The position numbers and the translations under genes were made by a program. Source: Nitratireductor sp. GISD-1A_MAKvit (GTDB lineage Bacteria; Pseudomonadota; Alphaproteobacteria; Rhizobiales; Rhizobiaceae). Taken from it: a stretch of 64,000 bases of DNA. The notes below the pieces were generated by a model. That model did not search any database. It worked only from the letters and a program-made list of their open reading frames with translations, and was not told where the DNA came from. This document shows, one piece after another, positions 45,194-55,147 of the stretch (position 1 is its first letter; each line of letters opens with the position of its first letter). The DNA is taken from the NCBI RefSeq assembly GCF_040819555.1, contig NZ_CP161920.1:1046001-1110000 (forward strand). Direction: 5' to 3'.

Positions 45194-45997
45194 GTGCCAG
45201 GCCAGGTGAGGCAGCAAACAGAACACGACTTTGCGACCATCCGCCGTTTCGAGGCTGCGGGATTTCGCGCCTGGCCGGCGGAAACCGTGGCCTATGACGG
45301 TACGTGGGTTCTGCGTCTTACGGCGGGCCACCCCGCCAAGCGACTGAACTCCATCAACCCGCTTGATCCCGGCGACTATCGCGATATCGAAGCGCGCATC
45401 TCGCGGGCTCGGGAGCAGTTCAAGGCGTACGGTCGCGCGTTGACCTTTCGTCTTTCACCGCTGGCAGCACCCGAAATCTCCGCGTATCTGGATCAGTTGG
45501 GTTGGACGACGCTGGGCCACTCCCTGGTCATGGCGCTTGATCTGCGCGAAATCGACCTCGCCGACGCAATGGATCAAATTCCGTTGAAGGATCGGTGGCG
45601 CTTTGTGAACGCAACGCTCAAGGTGCACGGGTATGAAGAGCTACACCGTGCAGGGCTTTCGCGCGTGATCGGCGCCATTCGTCCGGAAACTGGCCTGTTC
45701 GTACTGGAAGATGGGGAAGAGCCGGCTGCAACGGCCATCTGTGTTCACGATGCGGATCTGGCCGGCCTGTTCGAAATTGCAACGCGGCCCAGCTGGCGAG
45801 GCAGGGGATTCGGCCGGCGCGTGCTGCTTTCAGCGCTCAAATGGGCGCAAAACCACGGTGCCGAGCAGGCCTGGCTTCAGGTGGAGGCTGACAATGAGGC
45901 AGCGCTACGGCTTTATCATGCCGTGGGCTTCAAGCCTGTCTACACCTATCACTATCGGCAGCCGAATGCTCCGATCGAACAGGATCACACCACATGA
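45194..45997 (+). CDS. GNAT-family N-acetyltransferase
   Basis: A 267-residue protein whose C-terminal domain shows the GNAT acetyl-CoA-binding loop (RPSWRGRGFGRRVLLSAL) and the final strand-helix LQVEADNEAALRLYHAVGF. The N-terminal half looks like a second, degenerate GNAT unit. The start is a GTG three bases after the argJ stop; the stop overlaps mutT by four bases. The substrate is unknown. The argJ-GNAT-mutT order is conserved in rhizobia, as I recall. Confidence 0.9.
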   Translation: MPGQVRQQTEHDFATIRRFEAAGFRAWPAETVAYDGTWVLRLTAGHPAKRLNSINPLDPGDYRDIEARISRAREQFKAYGRALTFRLSPLAAPEISAYLDQLGWTTLGHSLVMALDLREIDLADAMDQIPLKDRWRFVNATLKVHGYEELHRAGLSRVIGAIRPETGLFVLEDGEEPAATAICVHDADLAGLFEIATRPSWRGRGFGRRVLLSALKWAQNHGAEQAWLQVEADNEAALRLYHAVGFKPVYTYHYRQPNAPIEQDHTT

Positions 45998-46407
45998 GTG
46001 ATGAGACGAAGCCGATATTGCTTGTTGCGGCGTGTGCGCTGGTCGATGCTGACGGGCGCGTTCTGTTGGCCAAACGTCCTGAAGGAAAAGCGCTGGCCGG
46101 ATTGTGGGAATTTCCCGGCGGGAAGGTTGAACCCGGTGAAACGCCCGAAAACACGCTGGTTCGTGAGCTTCACGAAGAGATCGGAATCGAAACCCGAACA
46201 GCCTGTCTCGCGCCGCTTACCTTTGCAAGTCACACCTATGAGGACTTCCATCTGCTGATGCCGCTTTACGTGTGCCGGCGGTTCTGGGGAACGCCCGTGG
46301 CAAGGGAAGGCCAGGAACTCAAATGGGTGCGGCCACGGCAAATGCGCGACTATCCCATGCCGCCCGCAGATGCGCCGCTGATTCCCTTTCTGATTGACCT
46401 TCTTTGA
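45994..46407 (+). CDS. mutT: MutT-type Nudix pyrophosphohydrolase
   Basis: A 137-residue Nudix enzyme that hydrolyses 8-oxo-dGTP, preventing A:T to C:G transversions. The Nudix box is complete, from GGKVEPGE through RELHEEIG (residues about 45-68), and LWEFPGGK precedes it as in MutT. It starts in an ATGA overlap with the upstream acetyltransferase gene. Confidence 0.93.
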   Translation: MSDETKPILLVAACALVDADGRVLLAKRPEGKALAGLWEFPGGKVEPGETPENTLVRELHEEIGIETRTACLAPLTFASHTYEDFHLLMPLYVCRRFWGTPVAREGQELKWVRPRQMRDYPMPPADAPLIPFLIDLL

Positions 46408-46511
46408 TCCTGCTCGCCAGGGTTAATCCTTCGTTTACACAAGAGTGGGAGTCTCATCGCGGGGACAATCCGCTTCTGCGGACGGGAAAAACCTTCTTGC
46501 GAGAGGTCGCG

Positions 46512-46832
46512 ATGGCGTTCGAGGTAAACGGGGACCACGATCGGGGTGTCTGGTCGTCCAGGGCCGGCAATATGGGGATCGGCGCGCTCAGACTTGCGCT
46601 GCTTTTCGGCACTGTTGGGGTGGCAATTGCCCTGATCGTGACGCCGATGGCTGAAAAACACACACGGTCGACCACGGCCCAGATCGGTGCTCCATTTGGC
46701 ATCGACCCAGTCACCACGGCATCCACCAAGCGTCAGGGACGCAGCTATACGGTGCGGCGGAGCGTGTTGCAGCCCTCACGCAATGCCGTTTGTGTCATCC
46801 ACGAGAATGGTCGGCGAAGCGGAGATTGTTAG
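46512..46832 (+). CDS. Small single-pass membrane protein, function unknown
   Basis: A 106-residue protein from the ATG at 46512 (ribosome site GAGAGG). It has a basic-acidic N-terminus, one transmembrane helix (about residues 24-44, GALRLALLFGTVGVAIALIV) and an extracytoplasmic tail with two cysteines near the end (NAVCVIHENGRRSGDC). I do not recognise a domain. It precedes the Flp pilin gene by 55 bases and may be co-expressed, but no pilus assembly genes are nearby. Confidence 0.6.
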   Translation: MAFEVNGDHDRGVWSSRAGNMGIGALRLALLFGTVGVAIALIVTPMAEKHTRSTTAQIGAPFGIDPVTTASTKRQGRSYTVRRSVLQPSRNAVCVIHENGRRSGDC

Positions 46833-46887
46833 CCGGAATCATTTGGTCCTCAGATTTTCTTAAGGCTTTGCGTTTCAGGATCTGGCC

Positions 46888-47073
46888 ATGAAGGGGAGTG
46901 GGCGCATGGCACGGAATTTTCACATGGACACCGCAGGAACGACTGCGATCGAATATGCGCTGATCGCCGGCCTGATTGCGCTGGCCATCGTGGTGGGTGC
47001 GAACCAGACAGGCCAGCAGCTCAAAGCGAGCTACGAGCACACCGCTTCTGAAACCGTTAAAGTCATGCCCTGA
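46888..47073 (+). CDS. Flp-family type IVb pilin
   Basis: A 61-residue prepilin (or 55 from the ATG at 46906). The hallmark is a short leader ending in Gly, then TAIEYALIAGLIALAIVVG: glutamate at position 5 after the cleavage site and a hydrophobic helix, as in Flp/Fap pilins. A prepilin peptidase of the CpaA/TadV type would process it. No tad/cpa cluster is visible here, so this is an orphan pilin in this window. Confidence 0.88.
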   Translation: MKGSGRMARNFHMDTAGTTAIEYALIAGLIALAIVVGANQTGQQLKASYEHTASETVKVMP

Positions 47074-47099
47074 GCCTGCTGTTTCGTTGGTGGGCCGGT

Positions 47100-47975
47100 T
47101 CAGCGCTTGTGGTTTTTCTCCAGCGCATCTTTCAATGACATCCTGGCGCTGCCCGGTGCCAGCGGCTTCTGCTGGGATGCGTGTGGTTTCCAGCCTGACA
47201 TCCAGACAATGTTGAATGTCGCCCGGATGCGCCCGTCCGGGTCGGAAAACCGCTCTGCATAGATTTCCGCTGCCCGAATGAAGAGCGCGCGTGTGGCAGG
47301 TTTGCGCGAGCGTGCCAGCAGTTTGCTTGTCGCTCCCATGGAGCGAAGATCGCGCATCAGATCGAACATGTTTGCGTAGCGCACGGTAACGGGTTCCAGA
47401 TCCGCGACCGGAAGGGCGAAGCCTGCCCGCTGCAGCAGGCCGCCGACGTCGCGGACATCCGCGAATGGGCTGACCCGGGGGGCAGCACCCTGTGAGAGCT
47501 CGGTTTCCGCCGCAAGGAGCGCAGCCCGAAGTTCCTGGAGTGTGCCCGCACCGGCCATTGCTCCCAGAAACAGCCCGTCAGGCTTTAGAGATCGATTGAT
47601 CTGTACGAGCATGCCGGGGACATCATTGACCTCGTGAAGCCTCAACAGGGAGACAGCAAGATCAAGGCTCCCTGGCTCCACCGGGATGATCTCGCCATCT
47701 GCAACCAGTCCTTCATCACCGTTCAACAGCGCCTGATCGTTTTCGATGCGAAGGATCTGCCGGGCCTTGCCACTGGCACGAATTGCTTCGGCCGCATCGG
47801 ACGTCAGGCAAAAGAGTGCAGCGGCCTTCTCGAACTGCCGTTCCACCGTTGCCAGCCGCTCCTGCAGGTCGGCGGCAGCACGTTCCATCAGGAAGCGTGC
47901 ACCCGGGTCTCCCTGCTTCAGGGCGCGTCGCAGGCGCAGCAAAGCAAGGTCGGTGTCGAAAAGCTGTTCCATCAA
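47100..47975 (-). CDS. Methyltransferase-like protein (BioC/NDUFAF5-related)
   Basis: A 291-residue SAM-dependent methyltransferase-type protein. The central region has the class I layout SLDLAVSLLRLHEVNDVPGML, then INRSLKPDGLFLGAMAGAGTLQELRAAL, as in BioC and its mitochondrial relative NDUFAF5. The glycine-rich motif I is degenerate (no GxGxG), so SAM binding may be altered. Rhizobial copies typically lie beside comF, as here, where the start is 75 bases from the divergent comF start. Function unproven. Confidence 0.85.
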   Translation of the reverse strand: MMEQLFDTDLALLRLRRALKQGDPGARFLMERAAADLQERLATVERQFEKAAALFCLTSDAAEAIRASGKARQILRIENDQALLNGDEGLVADGEIIPVEPGSLDLAVSLLRLHEVNDVPGMLVQINRSLKPDGLFLGAMAGAGTLQELRAALLAAETELSQGAAPRVSPFADVRDVGGLLQRAGFALPVADLEPVTVRYANMFDLMRDLRSMGATSKLLARSRKPATRALFIRAAEIYAERFSDPDGRIRATFNIVWMSGWKPHASQQKPLAPGSARMSLKDALEKNHKR

Positions 47976-48050
47976 TCATCCTTTGCCAGTAGGTGCGCCA
48001 TCGCACAAAATGACTATGCTGGCCAAGAGGCAATCCTGTAGAGCCGTCAG

Positions 48051-48839
48051 ATGGGAGGTCCGTTGGCACAATTCGCGATGCGCTGGAAGGGGCAGGCTCT
48101 CGGCTGGATGCAGCAATTGCTGTTTCCGCCGACATGTCTGGGATGCTCCACACTGGTTACCGAGCCTGGCACGCTGTGCCCGACCTGTTGGAGCAGCCTG
48201 CGGTTTCTGGAGCGCCCCTGGTGTCCTGTCATGGGGACGCCGTTCTCTCTCGATCTGGGAGACAGCATGCTCTCGGCACAGGCCATTGCCGAGCCGCCCC
48301 CTTTCGGACGCGCCCGTTCTGCAGTCGCCTATCAGGATATCGCAAGACGGCTGGTACAGGGACTGAAGTTTCATGACCGCACCGATCTGGCCCCCTGGAT
48401 GGGGAAATGGATGTTGCGTGCCGGCGCCGAAATTCTGACCGACGCCGATCTGGTGATACCCGTCCCCTTGCATCGCAACCGTTTTCTTTCAAGACGCTTC
48501 AATCAATCTGCGGAGCTTGCAAGGGCCGTGGCGGAGCTTAGCGGGCTGGTACATGCGCCGGAAGCCCTTGTCCGTGTACGCCGCACGCGTCAACAGGTGG
48601 GCCTGGGCGCGCGCGAGCGTCATGCAAATGTTCGCGGAGCATTTCGTGTGCCCGAGGCGGCATTGCCGCAGATCAAGGCGCGCGGAATCGTTCTGGTCGA
48701 CGATGTCTACACGACCGGTGCCACAGTGGCGGCCGCCAGCCGCATTCTTCTGCGTGCCGGGGCGGGCCATGTCGACGTTCTCACCTTTGCGCGTGTTCTG
48801 CCCGGGGACTTTCGGGGCGACGATCAAGACACTATATAG
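48051..48839 (+). CDS. ComF-family phosphoribosyltransferase-fold protein
   Basis: A 262-residue protein with an N-terminal zinc-ribbon (CLGCSTLV ... CPTCW) and a C-terminal PRTase domain with the PRPP loop GIVLVDDVYTTGATV. In naturally competent bacteria ComF helps process incoming DNA; elsewhere the role is unclear. The preceding methyltransferase-like gene is divergent and grxC follows 25 bases later on the same strand. Confidence 0.92.
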   Translation: MGGPLAQFAMRWKGQALGWMQQLLFPPTCLGCSTLVTEPGTLCPTCWSSLRFLERPWCPVMGTPFSLDLGDSMLSAQAIAEPPPFGRARSAVAYQDIARRLVQGLKFHDRTDLAPWMGKWMLRAGAEILTDADLVIPVPLHRNRFLSRRFNQSAELARAVAELSGLVHAPEALVRVRRTRQQVGLGARERHANVRGAFRVPEAALPQIKARGIVLVDDVYTTGATVAAASRILLRAGAGHVDVLTFARVLPGDFRGDDQDTI

Positions 48840-48864
48840 GCACGGACAACACCAAGGACCGCTT

Positions 48865-49131
48865 ATGCCTGAAGTGACGATCTATACCCGGATGATGTGC
48901 GGATTTTGTAGTGCCGCCAAACGCCTTCTTGACAGCAAGGGTGTCGAGTATACGGAGCACGATGCTAGTTTTTCCGACGAGCTTCGGCAGGAGATGATCC
49001 AGCGCTCCAATGGACGGTCGACGTTCCCGCAGATTTTCATCGGGGATGTGCATGTTGGCGGTTGCGACGAGCTGCATGCGCTGAACCGTGACGGGAAGCT
49101 CGACACGATGCTTGAAGGGGGACGGGCATGA
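48865..49131 (+). CDS. grxC: Glutaredoxin 3
   Basis: An 88-residue class I glutaredoxin with active site CGFC (residues 12-15, in YTRMMCGFCSAAKRLL), the cis-proline motif STFPQIFIG and the GSH-binding GGCDELHAL. It reduces mixed disulfides with glutathione. The stop overlaps the next gene by four bases. Confidence 0.95.
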   Translation: MPEVTIYTRMMCGFCSAAKRLLDSKGVEYTEHDASFSDELRQEMIQRSNGRSTFPQIFIGDVHVGGCDELHALNRDGKLDTMLEGGRA

Positions 49132-49992
49132 CACGCCTGATTGCTGCCGCGCTGCAAATGCGCTCGGGCATGGAGCCCGAGGCGAATGCGGATGCCTTTG
49201 AGGCGCTTGTGCGTGAAGCGGCCCCGTCAGGGCGCAACCTACGTGCAGAGTCCCGAAATGACTGGAGTTCTTGTGCGCAGCCGCGAGGAGCTCGTGGAGC
49301 GGATCGCCGGAGATCGAGCGTCGCTGTTGCCTGATCTTGCGCAGCGGCTGGCTGCGGAACTGTCGATATTCGTTCATATCGGCTCCACCGCCGTGGCGCT
49401 TGACGATGGCCGGGTGGCGAACCGTGCATTCCTGTTTGCGCCCGACGGACGTCTGGTGACGACATACGACAAGCTGCACATGTTTGATGTGGACCTGGAT
49501 CACGGGGAGAGCTGGCGGGAATCTGCGACCTATGCTCCCGGCGACCGAGCCGTGGTTGCCGATCTGCCTTTTGGCCGGCTCGGGTTTGCGATCTGTTACG
49601 ATCTGCGTTTTCCGCAGCTATTTCGGGCGCTGGCCTGCGCCGATGCGCAGGTGCTGACGGCCCCTGCCGCCTTTACCCGCCAGACGGGGCAGGCACACTG
49701 GCATGTGCTGGTGCGTTCGCGGGCGATTGAAAACGGGGCCTTCATGATCGCCGCGGCGCAGGGTGGCACGCATGAAGACGGGCGTGAAACCTATGGTCAT
49801 TCGCTGATTGTTGACCCGTGGGGGAGGGTTCTTGCCGAAGTGGATGGCGCCGAGCCGGGCATTGCGCTGGCCGAGCTTGATCTTTCTCAGGTCGATGCCG
49901 CACGCTCCAAGGTACCCAATTTGAAGAATGCCCGCGACTTTTCCGTGGTGCGGGTTTCGGGTTCCCGGACTGCCGAAAGACAGGTCTCATGA
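49128..49992 (+). pseudogene. Carbon-nitrogen hydrolase (nitrilase/Nit1-like), single-base frameshift
   Basis: The first frame starts MTRLIAAALQMRSGMEPEAN and breaks after FEALVREAA; the next frame continues RQGATYVQSPEMTGVLV and is open to 49992. Removing one base from the CCCC run at 49222-49225 gives a continuous protein of about 287 residues. The Glu-Lys-Cys triad is present: E in QSPEMTG, K in YDKLHMFDVDL and C in GFAICYDLRFP, as in deaminated-glutathione amidase-type proteins. The four-base overlap with grxC supports a glutathione-linked role. Frameshift may be artefactual. Confidence 0.85.
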
Positions 49993-50414
49993 TCAGCTTC
50001 AATCTGGTTTGCGATCAAAGCCATGGTTTTGAAGCCTGGTTTCGCAACAATGCCGATTTCGACGACCAACGAAGCCGGATGCTGGTTTCATGTCCGCATT
50101 GCGGTTCCACCGATGTGGAGAAGGCCCTGATGGCTCCTGCGGTCTCGACCGGACGCAAGCGGGAGCAGGTTGCGCTTGCTCAGGGGGATCAGCAGAAACA
50201 GGCACTGGCGCAGCTCAGGGAACTTTCGAAGAAGGTTCGCGAGAATGCCGATTATGTCGGCGACCGGTTCGCTGAAGAGGCGCGGAAGATTCACTTTGGT
50301 GAATCCGACCCACGTGGCATCTATGGTGAAGCCAGCGTGGAGGAAGCGAAGTCACTCATCGAGGATGGGGTCGATTTCATGCCTCTTCCGGTGTTGCCCG
50401 AAGACCAGAATTAG
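49989..50414 (+). CDS. DUF1178 family protein
   Basis: A 141-residue protein with an N-terminal zinc-ribbon-like segment (LVCDQSHGFEAWF followed by VSCPHCGSTDVEKALMAP) characteristic of DUF1178. The rest is helical, with DRFAEEARKIHFGESDPRGIYGEAS near the C-terminus. Function unknown. It starts within a four-base overlap with the hydrolase gene, completing a comF-grxC-hydrolase-DUF1178 operon. Confidence 0.92.
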   Translation: MISFNLVCDQSHGFEAWFRNNADFDDQRSRMLVSCPHCGSTDVEKALMAPAVSTGRKREQVALAQGDQQKQALAQLRELSKKVRENADYVGDRFAEEARKIHFGESDPRGIYGEASVEEAKSLIEDGVDFMPLPVLPEDQN

Positions 50415-50468
50415 CCAATCGCCCCAAGGGGCGATGCCACCTTCAGGGAGCGGATCGCGCGGCAGCAC

Positions 50469-51215
50469 TCAGTCAGGCTTTGTCGCAGCAACCATGTAGT
50501 TTACATCCATGTCGCGTGACCGCTGCCAACGGTCGCTGACGGGATGGTAGACCACCCCGCTGCGGTCGATGATATCGATACCGGCCTCGGCGAGCGCTTT
50601 TTGCAGTTCATCCGGGCGGACCAGCTTTTCATACTGATGTGTTCCGCGCGGCAGCCATTTCAGAACATATTCGGCGCCGATGATCGCCAGCCCCCATGCT
50701 TTGAGGGTGCGATTGATGGTGGCGACGAACATGAGGCCGCCCGGTTTGAGCATTTCTCCGCATTTCGAAAGAAAAAGATCCACGTCGGCGACGTGTTCCA
50801 CGACTTCCATGTTCAGAATGATATCGAATTTTTCACCGGAATCGGCCAGTGCTTCGGCTGTCGTGGCGCGGTAATCGATATCCAGTCCGCTCTGCTCTGC
50901 GTGAATTTTGGCAACTTCGATATTGGTTTCGGAAGCATCAGCACCCACCACGGACGCACCAAGGCGCGCCATGGGTTCGCAGAGCAGCCCGCCACCACAC
51001 CCGATGTCAAGCATGCGCAGTCCGGCAAATGGTTTTGCCATGTGGGGATCGCGGCCGAAATGAGCGGCGACATGGTCGCGGATATAGGCGAGCCTGACCG
51101 GATTGAACTTGTGAAGAACACCCATTTTGCCTGCGGGGTTCCACCATTCAGCCGCGAGCGCGGAAAAATGCTCGATCTCCCGCGTATCGATGGTCGTCTG
51201 TCGCGCTTCTGACAT
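50469..51215 (-). CDS. ubiG: Ubiquinone biosynthesis O-methyltransferase
   Basis: A 248-residue SAM-dependent methyltransferase carrying out both O-methylations of ubiquinone synthesis. Motif I is [25 protein letters not shown], preceded by the UbiG-typical [40 protein letters not shown] and [16 protein letters not shown] follow. The start at 51215 gives the standard length. The stop faces the DUF1178 gene. Confidence 0.95.
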   Translation of the reverse strand: MSEARQTTIDTREIEHFSALAAEWWNPAGKMGVLHKFNPVRLAYIRDHVAAHFGRDPHMAKPFAGLRMLDIGCGGGLLCEPMARLGASVVGADASETNIEVAKIHAEQSGLDIDYRATTAEALADSGEKFDIILNMEVVEHVADVDLFLSKCGEMLKPGGLMFVATINRTLKAWGLAIIGAEYVLKWLPRGTHQYEKLVRPDELQKALAEAGIDIIDRSGVVYHPVSDRWQRSRDMDVNYMVAATKPD

Positions 51216-51506
51216 GGAAACCCCTCGCTGGGTGTTGCTATAACATGCTCTCATGAAGTCGGGGTGGTCAGCCCGATTGTCAAGGCGGGAATTGTCTCAC
51301 TGCACCAAGCGGCGCTTTCGAAACCGTTGGCGGGGTGGGAGTTCAGGGGGCTTTTCGCCCGGTTTACGGCCCTTGCCGGATTGCTTGCAGATAAGTGATC
51401 TTTTGGGTATGGAGTGCGCGGCGCAGGGCGGGTCGCCGCCATTGCGTCGTGTTGTGTCCGCTTCTGCCGGGCATTAGGAATTTCCGAGAAAAGGCACTTC
51501 GTTCCC

Positions 51507-52781
51507 ATGGCGCGCATCGTGATGAAGTTCGGCGGGACCTCCGTCGCTGATATCGACCGCATCCACAATGTTGCGCGCCATGTAAAACGTGAAACGGACG
51601 CCGGACATGAAGTGGCGGTTGTCGTTTCGGCCATGTCGGGCAAAACCAACGAACTGGTTGGCTGGGCGCAGTCCATGCCTAAGGCCACCGGTGCCGAATC
51701 TCCTTTCTATGATGCGCGTGAGTACGATTCCATCGTTGCTTCGGGAGAGCAGGTCACCAGCGGCCTTTTGGCGATTGCCCTTCAGTCCATGGGTGTGGAC
51801 GCGCGCTCCTGGCAGGGCTGGCAGATTCCCATCCGCACCGATGGTGCGCATGGTGCCGCCCGTATTCAGGATATTGACGGCAGCGAAATCGTTCGGCGCA
51901 TGGGCACCGGGCAGGTGGCCGTTGTTGCCGGGTTCCAGGGCATCGGGCCAGACAACCGTATCGCGACGCTGGGCCGTGGTGGATCCGATACCAGCGCTGT
52001 GGCCGTGGCTGCTGCGGTCAAGGCCGATCGCTGTGATATCTATACCGACGTGGACGGTGTCTACACGACCGATCCACGGATTGAACCGCGAGCGCGGCGA
52101 CTTCCAAAAATCTCTTTCGAAGAGATGCTTGAGATGGCTTCCCTGGGGGCCAAGGTCCTGCAGGTGCGCTCTGTGGAACTGGCCATGGTGCACAAGGTCA
52201 GAACCTTTGTGAGATCGTCTTTCGAGGATCCGGATGCGCCGGGCATGGGGGATTTCGACAACCCACCCGGTACGCTCATATGCGATGAGGATGAAATCGT
52301 GGAACAGCAAGTCGTCACCGGCATCGCCTACGCCAAGGATGAAGCGCAGATTTCGCTTCGCCGCGTCTCCGACCGTCCTGGCATTTCTGCCGGCATTTTC
52401 GGGCCGCTCGCCGAAGCGAATATCAATGTCGATATGATCGTGCAGAACATCTCCGAGGATGGTTCGCGCACCGACATGACCTTCACCGTGCCATCCGGTG
52501 ATCTTGAAAAAGCCGTCGGAGTTCTGGAGAAGGTTCGTGAAACGGTGGGCTTCGACGCCATTCAGTCGGAAGCGGGGATGGTGAAAGTTTCCGTTATCGG
52601 CATCGGCATGAGAAGCCACGCCGGTGTGGCTGCCATCGCCTTCAAGGCGTTGGCCGAGAAGGGTATCAACATACGCGCGATCACCACATCTGAAATCAAG
52701 ATCTCGATCCTGATCGATGGGCCTTATGCAGAATTGGCGGTCCGCACTTTGCATTCTGTCTACGGTCTCGATAAGCAATAG
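51507..52781 (+). CDS. lysC: Aspartate kinase
   Basis: A 424-residue kinase that phosphorylates aspartate as the first step to lysine, threonine and methionine. It starts with the signature [17 protein letters not shown], has [28 protein letters not shown] for substrate and nucleotide binding, and two C-terminal ACT domains (from about 265) for feedback control by lysine and/or threonine. The 291-base spacer from ubiG shows no gene. The ptsP gene follows 74 bases later. Confidence 0.96.
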   Translation: MARIVMKFGGTSVADIDRIHNVARHVKRETDAGHEVAVVVSAMSGKTNELVGWAQSMPKATGAESPFYDAREYDSIVASGEQVTSGLLAIALQSMGVDARSWQGWQIPIRTDGAHGAARIQDIDGSEIVRRMGTGQVAVVAGFQGIGPDNRIATLGRGGSDTSAVAVAAAVKADRCDIYTDVDGVYTTDPRIEPRARRLPKISFEEMLEMASLGAKVLQVRSVELAMVHKVRTFVRSSFEDPDAPGMGDFDNPPGTLICDEDEIVEQQVVTGIAYAKDEAQISLRRVSDRPGISAGIFGPLAEANINVDMIVQNISEDGSRTDMTFTVPSGDLEKAVGVLEKVRETVGFDAIQSEAGMVKVSVIGIGMRSHAGVAAIAFKALAEKGINIRAITTSEIKISILIDGPYAELAVRTLHSVYGLDKQ

Positions 52782-52855
52782 GCAGTTAACCACCCAAAAC
52801 CGGCTTTTGCCTGGCTTCTTCATGCGGCTGGACTGGGCCAACGAAGAGGGGTTCC

Positions 52856-55126
52856 ATGCGAGATTCGGCCGGCGGCCCGAGAGTTTTGTTAAGGCGTTTG
52901 CGTGAGCTTATGGCCGAGGCGCTCGATCCTCAGGAGCGTCTCGATCATATCGTTCGGGAGATCGCCCAGAACATGGTGGCCGAAGTGTGCTCGCTTTATG
53001 TGCTGCGCGCCGACTCCATGCTGGAACTCTATGCCACCGAAGGGCTCAATCCCGGCGCCGTACATCTGGCTCAGCTTCGCCTCGGGCAGGGTCTGGTGGG
53101 CACGATTGCCGCGAGCGCGCGGCCACTCAATCTTTCCGATGCCCAGAAGCATCCTGCCTTCACCTATCTGCCTGAAACCGGTGAGGAGGCCTATCACTCA
53201 TTTCTCGGTGTTCCCGTCCTGAGGGCCGGGCGGACGCTGGGTGTTCTCGTGGTGCAGAACCGCACCATGCGCCATTATCGCGAAGACGAGATCGAGGCGC
53301 TGGAAACGGTGGCAATGGTGATTGCCGAAATGATCGCCACCGGTGATCTGGCGCGGCTGACCCGTCCCGGTATCGAACTCGATCTCAGCCGACCCGTGAG
53401 CATGACGGGGCTGCCCTTCAACGAAGGGGTTGGGCTTGGGCACGTGGTTCTGCACGAGCCACGGATCGTTGTGACAGCGCTTTTCAATGAGGACAGTGAC
53501 GAGGAACTGGAACGGCTTGAAAGCGCGCTCGATTCGCTGCGCCTGTCCATCGACGACATGCTGTCGCGGCGCGATGTTGCCTTTGAAGGCGAACACCGGG
53601 CCGTGCTCGAGGCATATCGCATGTTTGCCAATGATCGTGGCTGGGTGCGCCGCCTGAAAGAGGCCATCAACAATGGGCTCACTGCGGAAGCTGCGGTGGA
53701 AAAAGTGCAGAGCGACATGCGCGCGCGCATGATGCATATGACCGACCCCTATCTGCGTGAGCGGATGAGCGACTTTGACGATCTTGCAAATCGGCTCCTG
53801 CGACAGCTCATGGGGCGGGGGCCCGATGCCCTGGCGGAAATCCTGCCCAAGGATGCCATCATTGTTGCCCGGTCCATGGGGGCGGCGGAGCTTCTCGACT
53901 ATCCGCGACAGAAGCTCCGGGGCCTAGTTCTGGAAGAAGGGGCGCCGACCAGTCATATCGTGATTGTCGCACGCGCCATTGGCTTGCCGACAGTAGGGCA
54001 GGTCAAGGGTGCCGTCTCGATGTCGGAGAACGGGGATGCGATCATCGTCGATGGCGAGGATGGTCAGGTTCACCTGCGACCTCAGTCGGATGTCGAGGAG
54101 GCCTATGCCGAGAAGGTGCGCTTCCGTGCGCGCCGTCAGAAGCTCTATCAGGAGCTACGCGATCGCCCGACCGAGACCAGGGACAATGTGCCCGTACATC
54201 TTTTGATGAATGCGGGTCTGGCCGTGGACCTTCCGCAGCTGGCGCAGTCGGGCGCTGCCGGTATCGGGCTTTTCCGCACGGAACTGCAATTCATGGTGGC
54301 GGCCGCCTTCCCCAGGGTGGAGGCACAGGAGCGGCTTTATCGCGAAGTTCTGGAGGCGGCAGGCGGAAAGCCGGTTACCTTCCGCACGATCGACATTGGT
54401 GGCGACAAGGTGCTTCCCTATTTCAAGGGAGCCCAGCACGAAGAAAACCCGGCACTCGGCTGGCGGGCCATCCGCCTGACGCTGGATCGGCCGGGGCTTC
54501 TACGCACCCAGATCAGGGCGCTTCTGAAAGCCTCGGGCGGGCGCGAACTGCGCATGATGCTGCCCATGGTCACGGAAGTGAATGAAGTGCGGCAGGCGCG
54601 CGACATCATCGATCGCGAGGTGCGTCACCTGTCGCGTTTCGGTTATCTGTTGCCGACACAGCTGAAGCTCGGCGCCATGATCGAAGTGCCATCTCTGCTC
54701 TGGCAACTCGATGAACTCATGCAGGCGGTGGACTTCGTCTCCGTCGGGTCCAATGATCTCTTCCAGTTCGTGACGGCCACGGATCGTGGAAACACGCGCA
54801 TCGCAGACAGGTTCGACCCGTTGTGCGTGCCGTTCCTGCGCATTCTTCGGCAGATCGTGCGTGCAGGAGATCAGTACGGCACACCGGTGACGCTGTGTGG
54901 CGAGTTGGCTGGCCGCCCAATTTCGGCCATGGCGTTGCTTGGAATTGGCTATCGCTCGATTTCCATGGCGCCTGCGGCCATCGGCCCCGTCAAGGCCATG
55001 CTTTGCGAACTTCCACTGTCGGACCTTTCGGTGCTGATGGAGGAGGCTCTTGCCAATCACAGTGCATCCACCGATATTCGCGCGCTGCTTCGCGATTTCG
55101 CCAACAGGCACAATATTGCTCTCTAG
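52856..55126 (+). CDS. ptsP: Nitrogen phosphotransferase enzyme I (EI-Ntr)
   Basis: A 756-residue PTS enzyme I with an N-terminal GAF domain (about residues 20-160), the phosphohistidine domain with GAPTSHIVIVARAIG (active His in TSH) and a C-terminal PEP-binding barrel (GIGLFRTELQFM, GSNDLFQFVTATDRGN, CGELAGRP). It starts the PTS-Ntr phosphorelay that regulates potassium transport, carbon-nitrogen balance and stress in rhizobia. It lies between lysC and prfA as in related genomes. Confidence 0.96.
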   Translation: MRDSAGGPRVLLRRLRELMAEALDPQERLDHIVREIAQNMVAEVCSLYVLRADSMLELYATEGLNPGAVHLAQLRLGQGLVGTIAASARPLNLSDAQKHPAFTYLPETGEEAYHSFLGVPVLRAGRTLGVLVVQNRTMRHYREDEIEALETVAMVIAEMIATGDLARLTRPGIELDLSRPVSMTGLPFNEGVGLGHVVLHEPRIVVTALFNEDSDEELERLESALDSLRLSIDDMLSRRDVAFEGEHRAVLEAYRMFANDRGWVRRLKEAINNGLTAEAAVEKVQSDMRARMMHMTDPYLRERMSDFDDLANRLLRQLMGRGPDALAEILPKDAIIVARSMGAAELLDYPRQKLRGLVLEEGAPTSHIVIVARAIGLPTVGQVKGAVSMSENGDAIIVDGEDGQVHLRPQSDVEEAYAEKVRFRARRQKLYQELRDRPTETRDNVPVHLLMNAGLAVDLPQLAQSGAAGIGLFRTELQFMVAAAFPRVEAQERLYREVLEAAGGKPVTFRTIDIGGDKVLPYFKGAQHEENPALGWRAIRLTLDRPGLLRTQIRALLKASGGRELRMMLPMVTEVNEVRQARDIIDREVRHLSRFGYLLPTQLKLGAMIEVPSLLWQLDELMQAVDFVSVGSNDLFQFVTATDRGNTRIADRFDPLCVPFLRILRQIVRAGDQYGTPVTLCGELAGRPISAMALLGIGYRSISMAPAAIGPVKAMLCELPLSDLSVLMEEALANHSASTDIRALLRDFANRHNIAL

Positions 55127-55147
55127 AACTCACAGGCTTTCCCGTCG

